21,363 nt of DNA from IMG/VR virus record IMGVR_UViG_3300034167_000303, positions 1 to 21,363 of that record; one strand, given 5' to 3'. The stretch is from a virus. Positions 12,358 through 20,568 of the stretch are shown here, piece by piece (the first letter of the stretch is position 1; each line of letters begins with the position of its first letter). The position numbers and the translations under genes were made by a program. The notes under the pieces were generated by a model. It did no database searches, was not told the DNA's origin, and saw nothing but the letters and a program-made list of their open reading frames with translations.

Positions 12358-13302
12358 TTATAAAATTGTAGTTAATAAATCCTTTAAAAACTCATGCCCA
12401 AGGATTTGATAGGCATCAGAGAAATCTTTAATCCCCATTTCTCTGTATTCTTGGGGAAATAGTGCAATTGGAATATTGTATTTCTTTCTTATAAGTACTG
12501 CAGCTCTCTTACCAGGAGCATCATTGTCTGCAAGATACACACAATTGTACTTATTAACAAGCTTAGCAGGAGGAAGAACACTCTCCCCCTGCATAGCTAC
12601 AGCTTGTATACCAAATAATGATAAACATACTACATCCTTGTAACTTTTAGTAATAACTAAGAGCTCAGGATTGTCTATATACTCTATTCCTTGTATCCAT
12701 CTACTATTAGAGATGAATCTATACTCTTTTCTCTCAGGAAAGTAAGCCTTAATAGAGTTGTCAGCAAAAATGTATGCAAAACACATCTCACTGTCTCTCA
12801 TGCGATTTTCAAAGTCTCCATCTTTATTTTTAGTATATAAATGGGTGCATGAGTGAATATTAAATCTCTTTAAGGCATCTAAGCTTATTCCATATTGATT
12901 CCAGTATTCTAATTCCTTCTTAGAGAACTCTTTAAATTTTAATTTAATCTCAGTACTTTTTCTTGGGCACAATTCAATCAATTCACTTTTTTTATTTAAG
13001 TAAATATAAGAATCAGTACTATTGAGTTTTAAAGTATTATAAACATCCAACAGTGCTTCTTGATAACTAAGTTTCTTTAGATGCATAACCATAGCTATAG
13101 CATCACCTGAGAACTCTCCTGGTCTATTATCATAATAGCGCAGAATGTTACCATAATATTGAAATGCACATGTTGGAGATTTATCTCTCCTTAAAGGACT
13201 TACAAAGTTACCTTTGACTACTGGAATACCATAAGCTTCAAATATGCTTTCCTGTGAAAAGGTTTTATAAATGTAGTCCCTACTTAGATTAGAGACATAC
13301 AT
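12358..13302 (-). CDS. DnaG-like primase with TOPRIM domain
   Basis: 314 residues. N-terminus: NFVSPLRRDKSPTCAF (32-47) and YYDNRPGEFSGDAIAMVM (56-73) align in order with the CHC2 zinc-finger region of DnaG, but the Cys and His ligands are missing (CPFH is replaced by SPLR and no C-x2-C pair remains). The TOPRIM domain follows: VITKSYKDVVCLSLFG (216-231) and YLADNDAPGKRAA (256-268) with D259, D261 and G264. A basic residue (K219) stands where TOPRIM normally has the catalytic Glu; I recall TKS-x-KD forms from other phage primase-like proteins. It should make RNA primers for the phage polymerase, or be a related TOPRIM factor. The leader TAAATA precedes the ATG at 13302, and the gene starts 4 bases after the preceding stop. 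Confidence 0.75.
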   Translation of the reverse strand: MYVSNLSRDYIYKTFSQESIFEAYGIPVVKGNFVSPLRRDKSPTCAFQYYGNILRYYDNRPGEFSGDAIAMVMHLKKLSYQEALLDVYNTLKLNSTDSYIYLNKKSELIELCPRKSTEIKLKFKEFSKKELEYWNQYGISLDALKRFNIHSCTHLYTKNKDGDFENRMRDSEMCFAYIFADNSIKAYFPERKEYRFISNSRWIQGIEYIDNPELLVITKSYKDVVCLSLFGIQAVAMQGESVLPPAKLVNKYNCVYLADNDAPGKRAAVLIRKKYNIPIALFPQEYREMGIKDFSDAYQILGHEFLKDLLTTIL

Positions 13303-13306
13303 TTAT

Positions 13307-13900
13307 TTAGAATGGTAATTCTGAAGAATTATCAGCTAGAACAGGACTACTAGTAAAGTCAGCATTAACTTCTGGCTTTACAATAGTATCTGTAGGAGTA
13401 AGGGCTAATTTATCACTGTTAGGTGCAGCAATATAACCCTTATTAGCAAACTCTAGATATCCAGACTTACCATAAACAAGCTTAACATCAGCAGTCCTCT
13501 CAGAACCTACTGCAGTTACAAAGTTCTTAGCAAAATCTGCATAAGTTTTACCTTCTACAACAACATCACCAATAACTGCAGTTAGTACAGTCTTAGTATC
13601 TCTGATGAAACCCATCATCTCAAGAGCATTAGCTATCTCATCAGTCATAGCTACACCTTTCTGACCTTTAATACCATTGAACTCAAAGTTAAATGGACAA
13701 GCTCTATCCATTGGATTACCAAGTTGCTTTGGTTCCCACATAATCTTCTTGATATTACTATCAACAAGTCTAATGCATAGGACAGGATCACCAGAACCAT
13801 CTTTTCTAAGAGGTTCAAAAATAGCTTCTACAGGCACATTAACATTGATACCTGGTTTTACTGAAGCAGCTGAGGTTTTTACACTATTAGTATTAAACAT
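13307..13900 (-). CDS. Probable single-stranded-DNA-binding protein
   Basis: 197 residues. A mixed beta-rich body (INVNVPVEAIFEPLRKDG, PVLCIRLVDSNIKKIMW, VEGKTYADFAKNFVTAVG) ends in a disordered polar tail whose last residues are ADNSSELPF. This resembles the acidic tip of SSB (DDDIPF) that recruits replication partners. It lies directly before the primase-like gene and behind a Sak4-like ATPase, a position where phages often keep their SSB. The OB-fold cannot be confirmed by eye, so the call rests on tail and context. The ATG at 13900 is preceded by TTAATAAATAAAAAAT. Confidence 0.45.
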   Translation of the reverse strand: MFNTNSVKTSAASVKPGINVNVPVEAIFEPLRKDGSGDPVLCIRLVDSNIKKIMWEPKQLGNPMDRACPFNFEFNGIKGQKGVAMTDEIANALEMMGFIRDTKTVLTAVIGDVVVEGKTYADFAKNFVTAVGSERTADVKLVYGKSGYLEFANKGYIAAPNSDKLALTPTDTIVKPEVNADFTSSPVLADNSSELPF

Positions 13901-13912
13901 ATTTTTTATTTA

Positions 13913-14356
13913 TTAAAAATTAACTTGATATTGATTTTCTTGTGCAATAGGACCTTCTGTATGAGGTTCTACTTCTGGACTTTCTACTTCTACTTGAGCT
14001 TCCTCATCATCTTCAGGAACAATAGGAGTAAACTTAAAGAATGTAGCATTCTCATTCTTCTCAAATACTTCAAGCTTAAAGCTTGTACCTAGTGGAGTAA
14101 GGTAAGTAATAAGAGTAATATTACTAAAAGTCTTGCTCTTATTCTCTCCTCTAGCAGTCTTCTTATAGAACTGCCCTTCAGAAGATACCATTAGCAGATA
14201 GGTATCAATACTCTTACCAAAAGTAAGCTCATTGTTCTGCATATTATTAAGTCCAAAGAATGTCTGAGAGAACTCAAGTCTGTCATTCTTAATGCGAAGA
14301 TCCCAGTTCTGTGTGGTATTCCTCTTTCTTGTTGTTGTTGCAATTACTTGAAACAT
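13913..14356 (-). CDS. Beta-rich protein with acidic tail, possibly replication-associated
   Basis: 147 residues. It opens MFQVIATTTRKRNTTQNWDL and shows alternating strand-like patterns through about residue 110 (TYLLMVSSEGQFYKK, ITLITYLTPLGTSFKLEVFE). It then becomes strongly acidic (PEDDEEAQVEVESPEVEPH) and ends in an aromatic residue (YQVNF). An acidic tail with a terminal Phe is shared with the next gene and is typical of SSB-like or DNA-mimic proteins that dock onto replication factors. I find no family. Its leader (ACAAAACATTT) is A-rich and it lies 14 bases after the Sak4-like gene. Confidence 0.6.
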   Translation of the reverse strand: MFQVIATTTRKRNTTQNWDLRIKNDRLEFSQTFFGLNNMQNNELTFGKSIDTYLLMVSSEGQFYKKTARGENKSKTFSNITLITYLTPLGTSFKLEVFEKNENATFFKFTPIVPEDDEEAQVEVESPEVEPHTEGPIAQENQYQVNF

Positions 14357-14370
14357 AAATGTTTTGTTTT

Positions 14371-15093
14371 TTACTTTTGATTATAAATTAAATCCCAATG
14401 GGTAATAAATTTTCCATCTACTAGCTCAGAGATAACTATCTCTTGATCCTTAAGATGATTTGGCCTAGCACCACAGATAACATCATCTGTAGTCTTAAAG
14501 GACAAAATATTCTGATTATTCTCACCTCTGTATAGCAATCCTATTGCATCTACATCAGCAGAGACCATACTCTTGATTTTGCCAGTGAGATCTAACTCTC
14601 TGGCAGATACTTCTTTGCCATTCTTCTCTATGTTAGTAGTCTTTAAGTGACCAAGAAGAATTACCCTATCTGCACACTTATAAATAGCATTCAATAGGTT
14701 TGTCATGGCATCTCTCAGATATTTATAGCCTGCACCATTAGGAAGGTCTAGCACATTATTGCCAACAAAGCCTTTGCCCATAGGGGTTTGCTTGTAAAGA
14801 GTCAGCGCATAAGGTAATGCTAAATCTTCCAACTTAGTTAGAGTATCTAGAGTAATATACTTGTAAGGTCTACCAGCAGCAATAATGCTTTTGATAAGAT
14901 CCATCAATTCTTGTACACTAGTAATATGTATTTTTAGTGCATCATAATATTGAGTACCATTTTCTAGATCTATAATAAGATTATTCTCTAACTCTGCTAG
15001 TAGACTAGTTTTGCCTGTCTTAGGTTTAGAGTAAATAATAAGCTTACCAGGATCTGTTAAGGTAGCTTTAGTTTTACTTGTTGGAAGTTCCAT
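14371..15093 (-). CDS. Sak4/AAA_24-like RecA-fold ATPase
   Basis: 240 residues. Walker A is SKPKTGKTS at 22-30 (usual form GxPKTGKT). The Walker B region is YKYITLDTLTKLED at 77-90, with D83. LLGHLKTT, about 60 residues further on, takes the place of the sensor segment, and DLTGKIKSMVSADVDAIGLLYR follows. This order matches phage AAA_24/Sak4 proteins, RecA-like ATPases that promote single-strand annealing or recombination together with a phage SSB. The SSB-like gene two positions downstream and the RecE-like nuclease further on would complete a recombination set. It lies 2 bases after the DnaB-like gene. Confidence 0.8.
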   Translation of the reverse strand: MELPTSKTKATLTDPGKLIIYSKPKTGKTSLLAELENNLIIDLENGTQYYDALKIHITSVQELMDLIKSIIAAGRPYKYITLDTLTKLEDLALPYALTLYKQTPMGKGFVGNNVLDLPNGAGYKYLRDAMTNLLNAIYKCADRVILLGHLKTTNIEKNGKEVSARELDLTGKIKSMVSADVDAIGLLYRGENNQNILSFKTTDDVICGARPNHLKDQEIVISELVDGKFITHWDLIYNQK

Positions 15094-15095
15094 CT

Positions 15096-16136
15096 TTATA
15101 CTAATGAATTATAAATTACTTGCATTTCCTCAGATTTTGCAGGTGGTAGCTCTGAGAAGCTACCTGCTTTAGGATTAGCTAATAAGCCTACAGCAATATT
15201 GTCTCTACCCAATCTATTCTTAATTACCTTTAACATAATAAAGCTATCTCTTAGCTTATTAATATCATAACCTAAGCATGTAGGCATATCCATCTTGAAT
15301 GCTGACATAGTAGCAAGTACTACATCTGCATCTGCATATGGATTCCTAGAAGACTTGAAATCAGTAATTTGTGGAGATATATCTACACCTTTAAATTTGG
15401 CTCTGTCTATAGAACTCAAGCCATCATTAAATTGAGATATAAATATACTAGATACATTGAACATATTCCTAAGTTCTACCATATATTCTGATGCTTTATC
15501 TATAATTTCTTTATCTGAGAAACCTCTTTCCTTCTGCAGAAGTAGAAGATGGTCTAGGATAATTATATTATAAGCTTCAGGATTTCTTGGTATAAACTTA
15601 TCAATTTTTTTCTTAGGATTACCTTCTTTATCTACATAATCTATGTAAGTAAAGGAACCTTTAGAAGACATATATTGCCACATCTCATTATAGATGCCAG
15701 TAGGATTAGTGCTCTTAAATCTAAAATTTATCTTAGAGAATAAAGCTTCTACTGCTGGTATCTCAGCTTGAACAAGTTTCATTTGCTCAGGAGATAATCT
15801 GTTAGTACCAAAACCCTTAATTACCTCTGGTGGAATAATAACCCCATATTTCTTTCTGATGATTACGGAAAGCCAATTACATTTCTTGGATAACTCGTCA
15901 ATCTCATAAGAATAGTAAAATACATTGATTTCCAGGCCTTGGCTTTCTGCATCTTCTATAGCATTTAATAGCATATAATCTGCAAGAGTAGTCTTATAAG
16001 TACCTGAAAGTCCGCCCAGTAAGGTGTATACCCCTCTCTGAATACCATGTATTACTTGGTTTATTCTCTCAAAACCATTGGATAAGCCTTTGAACTTCCC
16101 ATCAACACCAGCTTGTATTCTCTCTTCTAAATTCAT
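15096..16136 (-). CDS. DnaB-family replicative helicase (RecA-fold domain only)
   Basis: 346 residues. Walker A is GGLSGTYKTT at 41-50; Tyr replaces the usual Gly before the Lys. YYSYEIDE (74-81) carries the catalytic Glu E78, YNIIILDH (189-196) is Walker B with D195, FISQFND (232-238) is the H3/DNA-binding loop, and LKVIKNRLGR, near residue 315, is the H4 region. This is the C-terminal RecA-like motor of DnaB; the N-terminal primase-interacting domain is absent, since the P-loop begins only 41 residues in. It would form a ring that unwinds the phage DNA ahead of the polymerase. An insertion between E78 and Walker B (about 110 residues) is longer than I would expect. The start overlaps the upstream stop by 4 bases. 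Confidence 0.85.
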   Translation of the reverse strand: MNLEERIQAGVDGKFKGLSNGFERINQVIHGIQRGVYTLLGGLSGTYKTTLADYMLLNAIEDAESQGLEINVFYYSYEIDELSKKCNWLSVIIRKKYGVIIPPEVIKGFGTNRLSPEQMKLVQAEIPAVEALFSKINFRFKSTNPTGIYNEMWQYMSSKGSFTYIDYVDKEGNPKKKIDKFIPRNPEAYNIIILDHLLLLQKERGFSDKEIIDKASEYMVELRNMFNVSSIFISQFNDGLSSIDRAKFKGVDISPQITDFKSSRNPYADADVVLATMSAFKMDMPTCLGYDINKLRDSFIMLKVIKNRLGRDNIAVGLLANPKAGSFSELPPAKSEEMQVIYNSLV

Positions 16137-16789
16137 AACGAGCTTACTTTTTCTACTTTCTCATCTAATGTTAGTTTTTCCCAAAGCTTTGCCTTAATAA
16201 AGTTTTCTATCTTCATATTGAGATTATTTTTATTAGCCTCAATCTTTCTTAGAACTTCACTATGCAATTGTATATCTCTCTTAATGTTCTTAGCATATAG
16301 AATACCTAGTAGGTTTCTATCACCGGAAGTAAGAAAAGCTTGTTTACCATCTATCATAGTGAAAGCTGGATAAACTTCATAAAGCTCATCAATGTGTCTA
16401 TCTACCTCAAAGAAAAGTTCTTGTGCAAGTTTCTCAGATACCTCAAAGTAATCCAATTGGAATGTACTTTTAGTGCTAGGAATTACTTGCTCAATTAAAC
16501 CTCTCTCAGCTAGAGATATAATCATGTCAGAGTTTATAGCTCTTCTACTTCTATTGCCATTAACTAAGACATTCTCCTTAACTCCATACTTAGAAGTCAA
16601 GGTTATCTTTTGACCAATCATGTTTTCTGTGGCTGAGGTTGGTCTTACCTCTCCATCCTTTGGTGTAAAGTTACTATACTTGTACACCAAATCAAACCTC
16701 TTATTGTAAATCAATAGGAGGTAAGTTAATTCCTCACCAGATATGTCATACCTAACAAGGACATCAACCCACTTATCTAAATCTAGCAT
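16133..16789 (-). CDS. Protein of unknown function upstream of the DnaB-like helicase
   Basis: 218 residues. It begins MLDLDKWVDVLVRYDISGEE and has a helix-rich middle, where MIISLAERGLIEQVIPSTKSTF resembles the recognition part of a winged helix. A charged C-terminal helical region follows (KIEANKNNLNMKIENFIKAK). Its end overlaps the start of the DnaB-like helicase by 4 bases. Helicase loaders and origin-binding proteins often occupy this position in phages, and the winged-helix-like segment fits DNA binding. No signature allows me to assert that role. A nine-pair inverted repeat lies just upstream of its ATG. Confidence 0.65.
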   Translation of the reverse strand: MLDLDKWVDVLVRYDISGEELTYLLLIYNKRFDLVYKYSNFTPKDGEVRPTSATENMIGQKITLTSKYGVKENVLVNGNRSRRAINSDMIISLAERGLIEQVIPSTKSTFQLDYFEVSEKLAQELFFEVDRHIDELYEVYPAFTMIDGKQAFLTSGDRNLLGILYAKNIKRDIQLHSEVLRKIEANKNNLNMKIENFIKAKLWEKLTLDEKVEKVSSL

Positions 16790-16835
16790 GTCTTTTATTT
16801 ATCGTTATTTAAACCCTATCCCCTCTATAAAAGAC
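16790..16835 (-). promoter_or_regulatory. Leader with inverted repeat before the gene at 16789
   Basis: The 47 bases between the SF2 helicase stop and the next ATG hold a perfect nine-base inverted repeat: GTCTTTTAT (minus strand 16835-16827) and ATAAAAGAC (16798-16790). They are separated by 28 bases containing a G-rich run (GAGGGGATAGGG). The right arm ends one base before the start codon and includes the A/T leader, so folding would hide the initiation site. It could be an attenuator or an operator; there is no U-tract for a terminator. Confidence 0.35.
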
Positions 16836-16836
16836 T

Positions 16837-18015
16837 CTATATTATTATTGCTGCTCTTGTTTCTTTTTGTTTACTTCTTGTCCAACTTTCTTCTTGAGAG
16901 CCTCTTATTACTAGATTGTATAGATATGAGAGTTTATCTTTCTCATACCTAGTTACCCTATATAGACGTTGTCTATGTTGGGTACTGCTTGAAGTACTAC
17001 TTGCTATAATACCAAGTGTTACACTACTGTCATCAAAACCCTGATCTACAGACTTTGCACCAATAAGATATTGGCAATTCTTGTTTAAGAAAGATGCTAA
17101 ATTATCTTTTTTTCTTTTGGTAGTAATCTTAGAGTGATAAAGTACACTATTGGGTAGAATAGTGTGAAGATAATCACAAAAAGCAGTACTCTCAGAAAAT
17201 ATGATACACCTCTCATCAGGATGTTCAGCAATAATGTTAAGTATTTCATCATACTTATTAAAAGCATTGTACAGTATATCTTTTCTTTTCTTAAGCCATC
17301 TATTAAACTGTACTGCATGCATAGTAGCTTTACCTGCATCTAAAAACCCAGGTGCAGTTGGATGCAATCCTTGGTTTCTTCTATACAAATAAGCATCTCT
17401 ACTTGCAGGGCTTAAACATGCCATAACATCATCAAACCTGTTGTAAAATGTCTTAAAGTAGAACTCATACATCTTGTTAGCTTCAGCATACTGCTTAGCT
17501 TCACTTTCTGTTAAGTCTAACATCTTATTATATTCTATAACAGGTGCAACCCACTCATTAGCAATAGCTTCCTTCATAGAGATAGTACAAATTTCTTTGA
17601 TACCTCTCTTAGATAAAGTGTCTATATGTGCCTCAGACATAGTTGCAGATAGTCCCATAAAATACTTCCACTTGCTATTTAAAATAGCTTGGTTAAAGAC
17701 AACAGCTTCATCATTAGAATACATATGTATCTCATCTTGAATCAGAAAATCTGATTGCATAGTAGTTTTAACATATGTATTAACAACAAAGACTTGTGCC
17801 TTTACTCCCCAATCACTTAGAATCTTAGTCCACTGTTCTTGTAGAATTTGTCTAGGGACAATCACATGAATTATGGTATCTTCTGGTAGTGCTTTGCAGC
17901 ACTTGATTGCAGTAATAGTTTTGCCAAAGCTACCTACTGCAGTTAGGAGACCTACTTTATCATTGTCTTCCCACAATTTTACAATCTCAGCTTGCTTTTG
18001 ATCCTTAGTCTTCAT
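16837..18015 (-). CDS. Superfamily 2 DNA helicase
   Basis: 392 residues. Motif I is TAVGSFGKT at 25-33, motif Ia VIVPRQILQEQW (51-62), motif II DEIH at 94-97, motif III SAT at 123-125, motif V GAKSVDQGFD (319-328), and motif VI QHRQRLYRVTR at 346-356. These are the SF2 signatures, in order, of a short two-domain helicase of the UvsW/DEAD-like phage type. It would remodel branched or R-loop DNA during replication and recombination. No extra nuclease or zinc domain is present. It lies between a small HNH gene, which overlaps its start by 11 bases, and the unknown gene before the DnaB-like helicase. Confidence 0.92.
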   Translation of the reverse strand: MKTKDQKQAEIVKLWEDNDKVGLLTAVGSFGKTITAIKCCKALPEDTIIHVIVPRQILQEQWTKILSDWGVKAQVFVVNTYVKTTMQSDFLIQDEIHMYSNDEAVVFNQAILNSKWKYFMGLSATMSEAHIDTLSKRGIKEICTISMKEAIANEWVAPVIEYNKMLDLTESEAKQYAEANKMYEFYFKTFYNRFDDVMACLSPASRDAYLYRRNQGLHPTAPGFLDAGKATMHAVQFNRWLKKRKDILYNAFNKYDEILNIIAEHPDERCIIFSESTAFCDYLHTILPNSVLYHSKITTKRKKDNLASFLNKNCQYLIGAKSVDQGFDDSSVTLGIIASSTSSSTQHRQRLYRVTRYEKDKLSYLYNLVIRGSQEESWTRSKQKETRAAIII

Positions 18016-18433
18016 TCATTAAATCTCTAATCTCATCTGGATCTGGTAGTTGAGGTAATTCATCAACTTCTATTTCTTGATATAAATCCATGTATTTTTT
18101 AATGTTTCTTGAAAAAATTAAAAGTTCATTAGGAGTAGCATTAGCTTTCATGCTATTAGCAAGAGTGCTAATAACAGCTATGTTATCCTTGACATATCCT
18201 TTGTTAGGATAGATTCTATCAATGGATGGGGAGTATCTTGTACTACATATTAGGGGAACTTTTAAAATAGGACACTTTCTAGGAATGTGTATATCTTTAA
18301 GCTCAATACTAAATTCTAGCCCTTTCTTTAGTGCTCTTTTTTTAGCTAATCTAAAGAGTGTTTGCTTTACCTCAAGTACACTTTTATACTTGCTTAAAGC
18401 AATGAGCTTAATATTCTTCTTTTTACTTTTCAC
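18005..18433 (-). CDS. Small HNH-type endonuclease
   Basis: 142 residues with a GTG start at 18433; the upstream in-frame stop leaves no other choice. The core IHIPRKCPILKVPL (48-61), SPSIDRIYPNKGYVKDN (68-84) and VISTLANSMKANAT (87-100) is the pattern of free-standing phage HNH nucleases in which D72, N84 and N93 are conserved and one zinc-ligand Cys remains (C54). It has a basic N-terminus (MKSKKKNIKL) and an acidic C-terminal tail (DELPQLPDPDEIRDLMNED). Such genes are usually mobile homing endonucleases. It overlaps the SF2 helicase by 11 bases and lies 17 bases after the upstream gene, so it appears well accommodated in the operon and may instead have a replication role. Confidence 0.75.
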   Translation of the reverse strand: MKSKKKNIKLIALSKYKSVLEVKQTLFRLAKKRALKKGLEFSIELKDIHIPRKCPILKVPLICSTRYSPSIDRIYPNKGYVKDNIAVISTLANSMKANATPNELLIFSRNIKKYMDLYQEIEVDELPQLPDPDEIRDLMNED

Positions 18434-18450
18434 ATACTCTTGTTACAGGA

Positions 18451-18684
18451 CTACTTATCCATGATATATTTTCTATTCTCATTTAAGAGAGTAGCAATAA
18501 GAGTTGCATAAGATTCTTGTTCTTTCTGATTACCAATATCCTTAGATAAAGTGCATATTAGTGTATAAGTTTCTTCATTCTCAAACTTACCTACACCAAT
18601 ATTATCTTTATATCTTCCAGTTACAGTGGTTTTACCATCAATTCCTACATTCTTGTAAGGCTGTATTTTTACTACTTTATACAT
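18451..18684 (-). CDS. Small protein of unknown function
   Basis: 77 residues. N-terminus MYKVVKIQPYKNVGIDGKTT; the first half looks beta-rich with several Gly turns, the second half helical (KEQESYATLIATLLNENRKYI). It has one Cys and no metal-binding pattern. It is preceded by TTTTAAATAAAT just before the ATG, the leader motif of this window, and lies 6 bases after the polymerase gene. It may assist the polymerase, but there is no sequence evidence beyond position. Confidence 0.6.
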   Translation of the reverse strand: MYKVVKIQPYKNVGIDGKTTVTGRYKDNIGVGKFENEETYTLICTLSKDIGNQKEQESYATLIATLLNENRKYIMDK

Positions 18685-18690
18685 ATTTAT

Positions 18691-20568
18691 TTAAAATAAA
18701 GATAATTGTTTTACATTAAACTCATTAACCCACTCATTAGCTTTCATTGTATAATACTGATAATCAATATTATAGTCTGCAAAATCATCTACCTTAAAGC
18801 TCTTATTAAAGTATTTAACCTTCCAGTCTTTGAAGATTCTACCATTTCTAGAGGGAGCTTCTACTTGCTCTATAATTCCTCCAGAGTATCTCTTCATTAG
18901 ATAGCCATCATGGTTCTTATTACAAATATAGTATCTTACAGTCTTACTTAATTTTTTTATTTCTAAATCTGTATAATTAATCTTATGCAACTCATAGGAA
19001 CTCTGACCTCTTTCTGCAGAACTTTTAGCCTTTACTCCTGCACAGAAGTCGAAGATATTCCTGTGATTCTTAATAGTTTCTTCCACAGGTGTACCATTAA
19101 CCCAATACTCATAAACAGAGTAAGGTATAATGCTGTGAGACTTGTTTTTATGAAGTGGGATATCTTTGTATTCATACTTACCTTTAGTTTTTGTTTTTCC
19201 ATTATTATAAATTGCTATGTAATTATTAACATCTGAGATAATCATTTTCTGATAATCTACAAACTCAAGTTCCAAGTTAGTTAAAGTTTCCCACTCTTTA
19301 CAAACAGAGCTATAAAGTTCCTCATACTCTCTTGAAATTCTGACCTCAAAACCATCTGTATTCATCATAACAAGTTCTAAAGGCATTTTTTCTGCAAGCA
19401 TCTCTAATAACATAGTTAAGAGAAGTTGACCATTAATGCAAATAGATAGAGTTACAGCTCTATCTCTTAGAAAACTATACTCATCATTTGTTAACCCATA
19501 AGTAGAATTAAGTAGAATTTTAAGTATATAGTTTCTAGGATCACCTTTTGGTATACTTCTCCTCTCATTAAAGAAACCCTCATACAATGAAAGAAAGACA
19601 TCATTAGGTAGATGTGCTGGGCATAAGTTATTTCTAATCATAAGATTAGGATAGAAACTCACTACATCTAGACTCTTGATAATCTTATCTTTACTACTCT
19701 CAAAGATTTTATTCTTAGGAGCAGCATGAATACCACCCAATCCATATACTATTGGGATACCTTTGTAATTTACTACTTTCTCAAAGTTAGCTTTATTCTC
19801 AAGCCTTAAGGTTTGAAAGTGAGCAAGAACTTCTTGAAACATAGGCTGTTGAAAGCTTACATATGGAAATATAATATCTTTAACTTGTACTATATCTCTT
19901 ATAGTAGACATACTCTTTAAATCATTTAAAGGTATTCTCATTGCCTTAGATAAATACTTACCAAATAGTTTCTTAGCCATATCAGGTTCTGTGCTATTCA
20001 TTACATTAATATTATCCCTCAGAGTTATAGCTCTGCGAATATCTATCTCATGCTTGAATCTAGTATACAGTTCCTTGGTAGCAATTACATCATTCAAATT
20101 GTAAGAAAGCACCATTTCCTCCCAATTATCACCCTCTCCTTGAGAAGGCATATCCTCAATATTCTCTAGGTCCATCATAAATTCACACCACTTCAAGCCA
20201 GTTCTTTTGGCTTTAGTAGATAAGGATAGACTCCTGAATAGGTCTAGTTGTGGTATTCTAAATTGCCATTCAGCCACATCAGGTCTTCTATTATCCTCTG
20301 AAGTTATAATTCTAGCATACCTTTTGATTTCTTGTGGAGTACAGTTAGGATTCCTAAACATATACTCTATTATCTGTCCATCAAAGTGTACACTATTGTA
20401 ACCTATTAATCCACCTACCTCATTCTTAAGAAATGAGAATAGTTCCTCTCTATCATCCTTACTCTTACTAATGACAAAGACTCTGGTATCATCAGAGTCT
20501 CTATCTATAAAAGTTGCAGTAAAGATGTCAAGTGTTTCTAGATCATAAACCCAAACTCTTTTGCTCAT
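18691..20568 (-). CDS. Family B DNA polymerase with 3'-5' exonuclease domain
   Basis: 625 residues. Exonuclease motifs: D9-L-E11 (VYDLETLD), GYNSVHFD (56-63), and YNLNDVIA (156-163) with D160. Polymerase motifs: A at SLDVVSFYPNL (299-309) with D301, B at KILLNSTYG (350-358), C at MMNTDGFEV (401-409), where NTD stands for the usual DTD so only D405 remains as the second catalytic Asp. TKGKY further on is the KxY-like motif, and VYGLGGIHAAP (274-284) the loop before motif A. Only 49 residues separate motifs A and B, so the TPR1/TPR2 insertions of protein-primed polymerases cannot fit, and this enzyme should extend RNA primers made by the primase-like protein. It overlaps the upstream zinc-ribbon gene by 26 bases. 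Confidence 0.93.
   Translation of the reverse strand: MSKRVWVYDLETLDIFTATFIDRDSDDTRVFVISKSKDDREELFSFLKNEVGGLIGYNSVHFDGQIIEYMFRNPNCTPQEIKRYARIITSEDNRRPDVAEWQFRIPQLDLFRSLSLSTKAKRTGLKWCEFMMDLENIEDMPSQGEGDNWEEMVLSYNLNDVIATKELYTRFKHEIDIRRAITLRDNINVMNSTEPDMAKKLFGKYLSKAMRIPLNDLKSMSTIRDIVQVKDIIFPYVSFQQPMFQEVLAHFQTLRLENKANFEKVVNYKGIPIVYGLGGIHAAPKNKIFESSKDKIIKSLDVVSFYPNLMIRNNLCPAHLPNDVFLSLYEGFFNERRSIPKGDPRNYILKILLNSTYGLTNDEYSFLRDRAVTLSICINGQLLLTMLLEMLAEKMPLELVMMNTDGFEVRISREYEELYSSVCKEWETLTNLELEFVDYQKMIISDVNNYIAIYNNGKTKTKGKYEYKDIPLHKNKSHSIIPYSVYEYWVNGTPVEETIKNHRNIFDFCAGVKAKSSAERGQSSYELHKINYTDLEIKKLSKTVRYYICNKNHDGYLMKRYSGGIIEQVEAPSRNGRIFKDWKVKYFNKSFKVDDFADYNIDYQYYTMKANEWVNEFNVKQLSLF

Noticed and set aside
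17097-17339. Minus-strand frame of 80 codons inside the SF2 helicase
   Set aside because: It is fully contained in a gene with all helicase motifs and shows no motif of its own; the hydrophobic look comes from the AT-rich shifted frame.
18691-20568. Protein-primed polymerase
   Set aside because: The spacing of 49 residues between motifs A and B leaves no room for TPR1/TPR2 insertions, and a primase-like gene is present.
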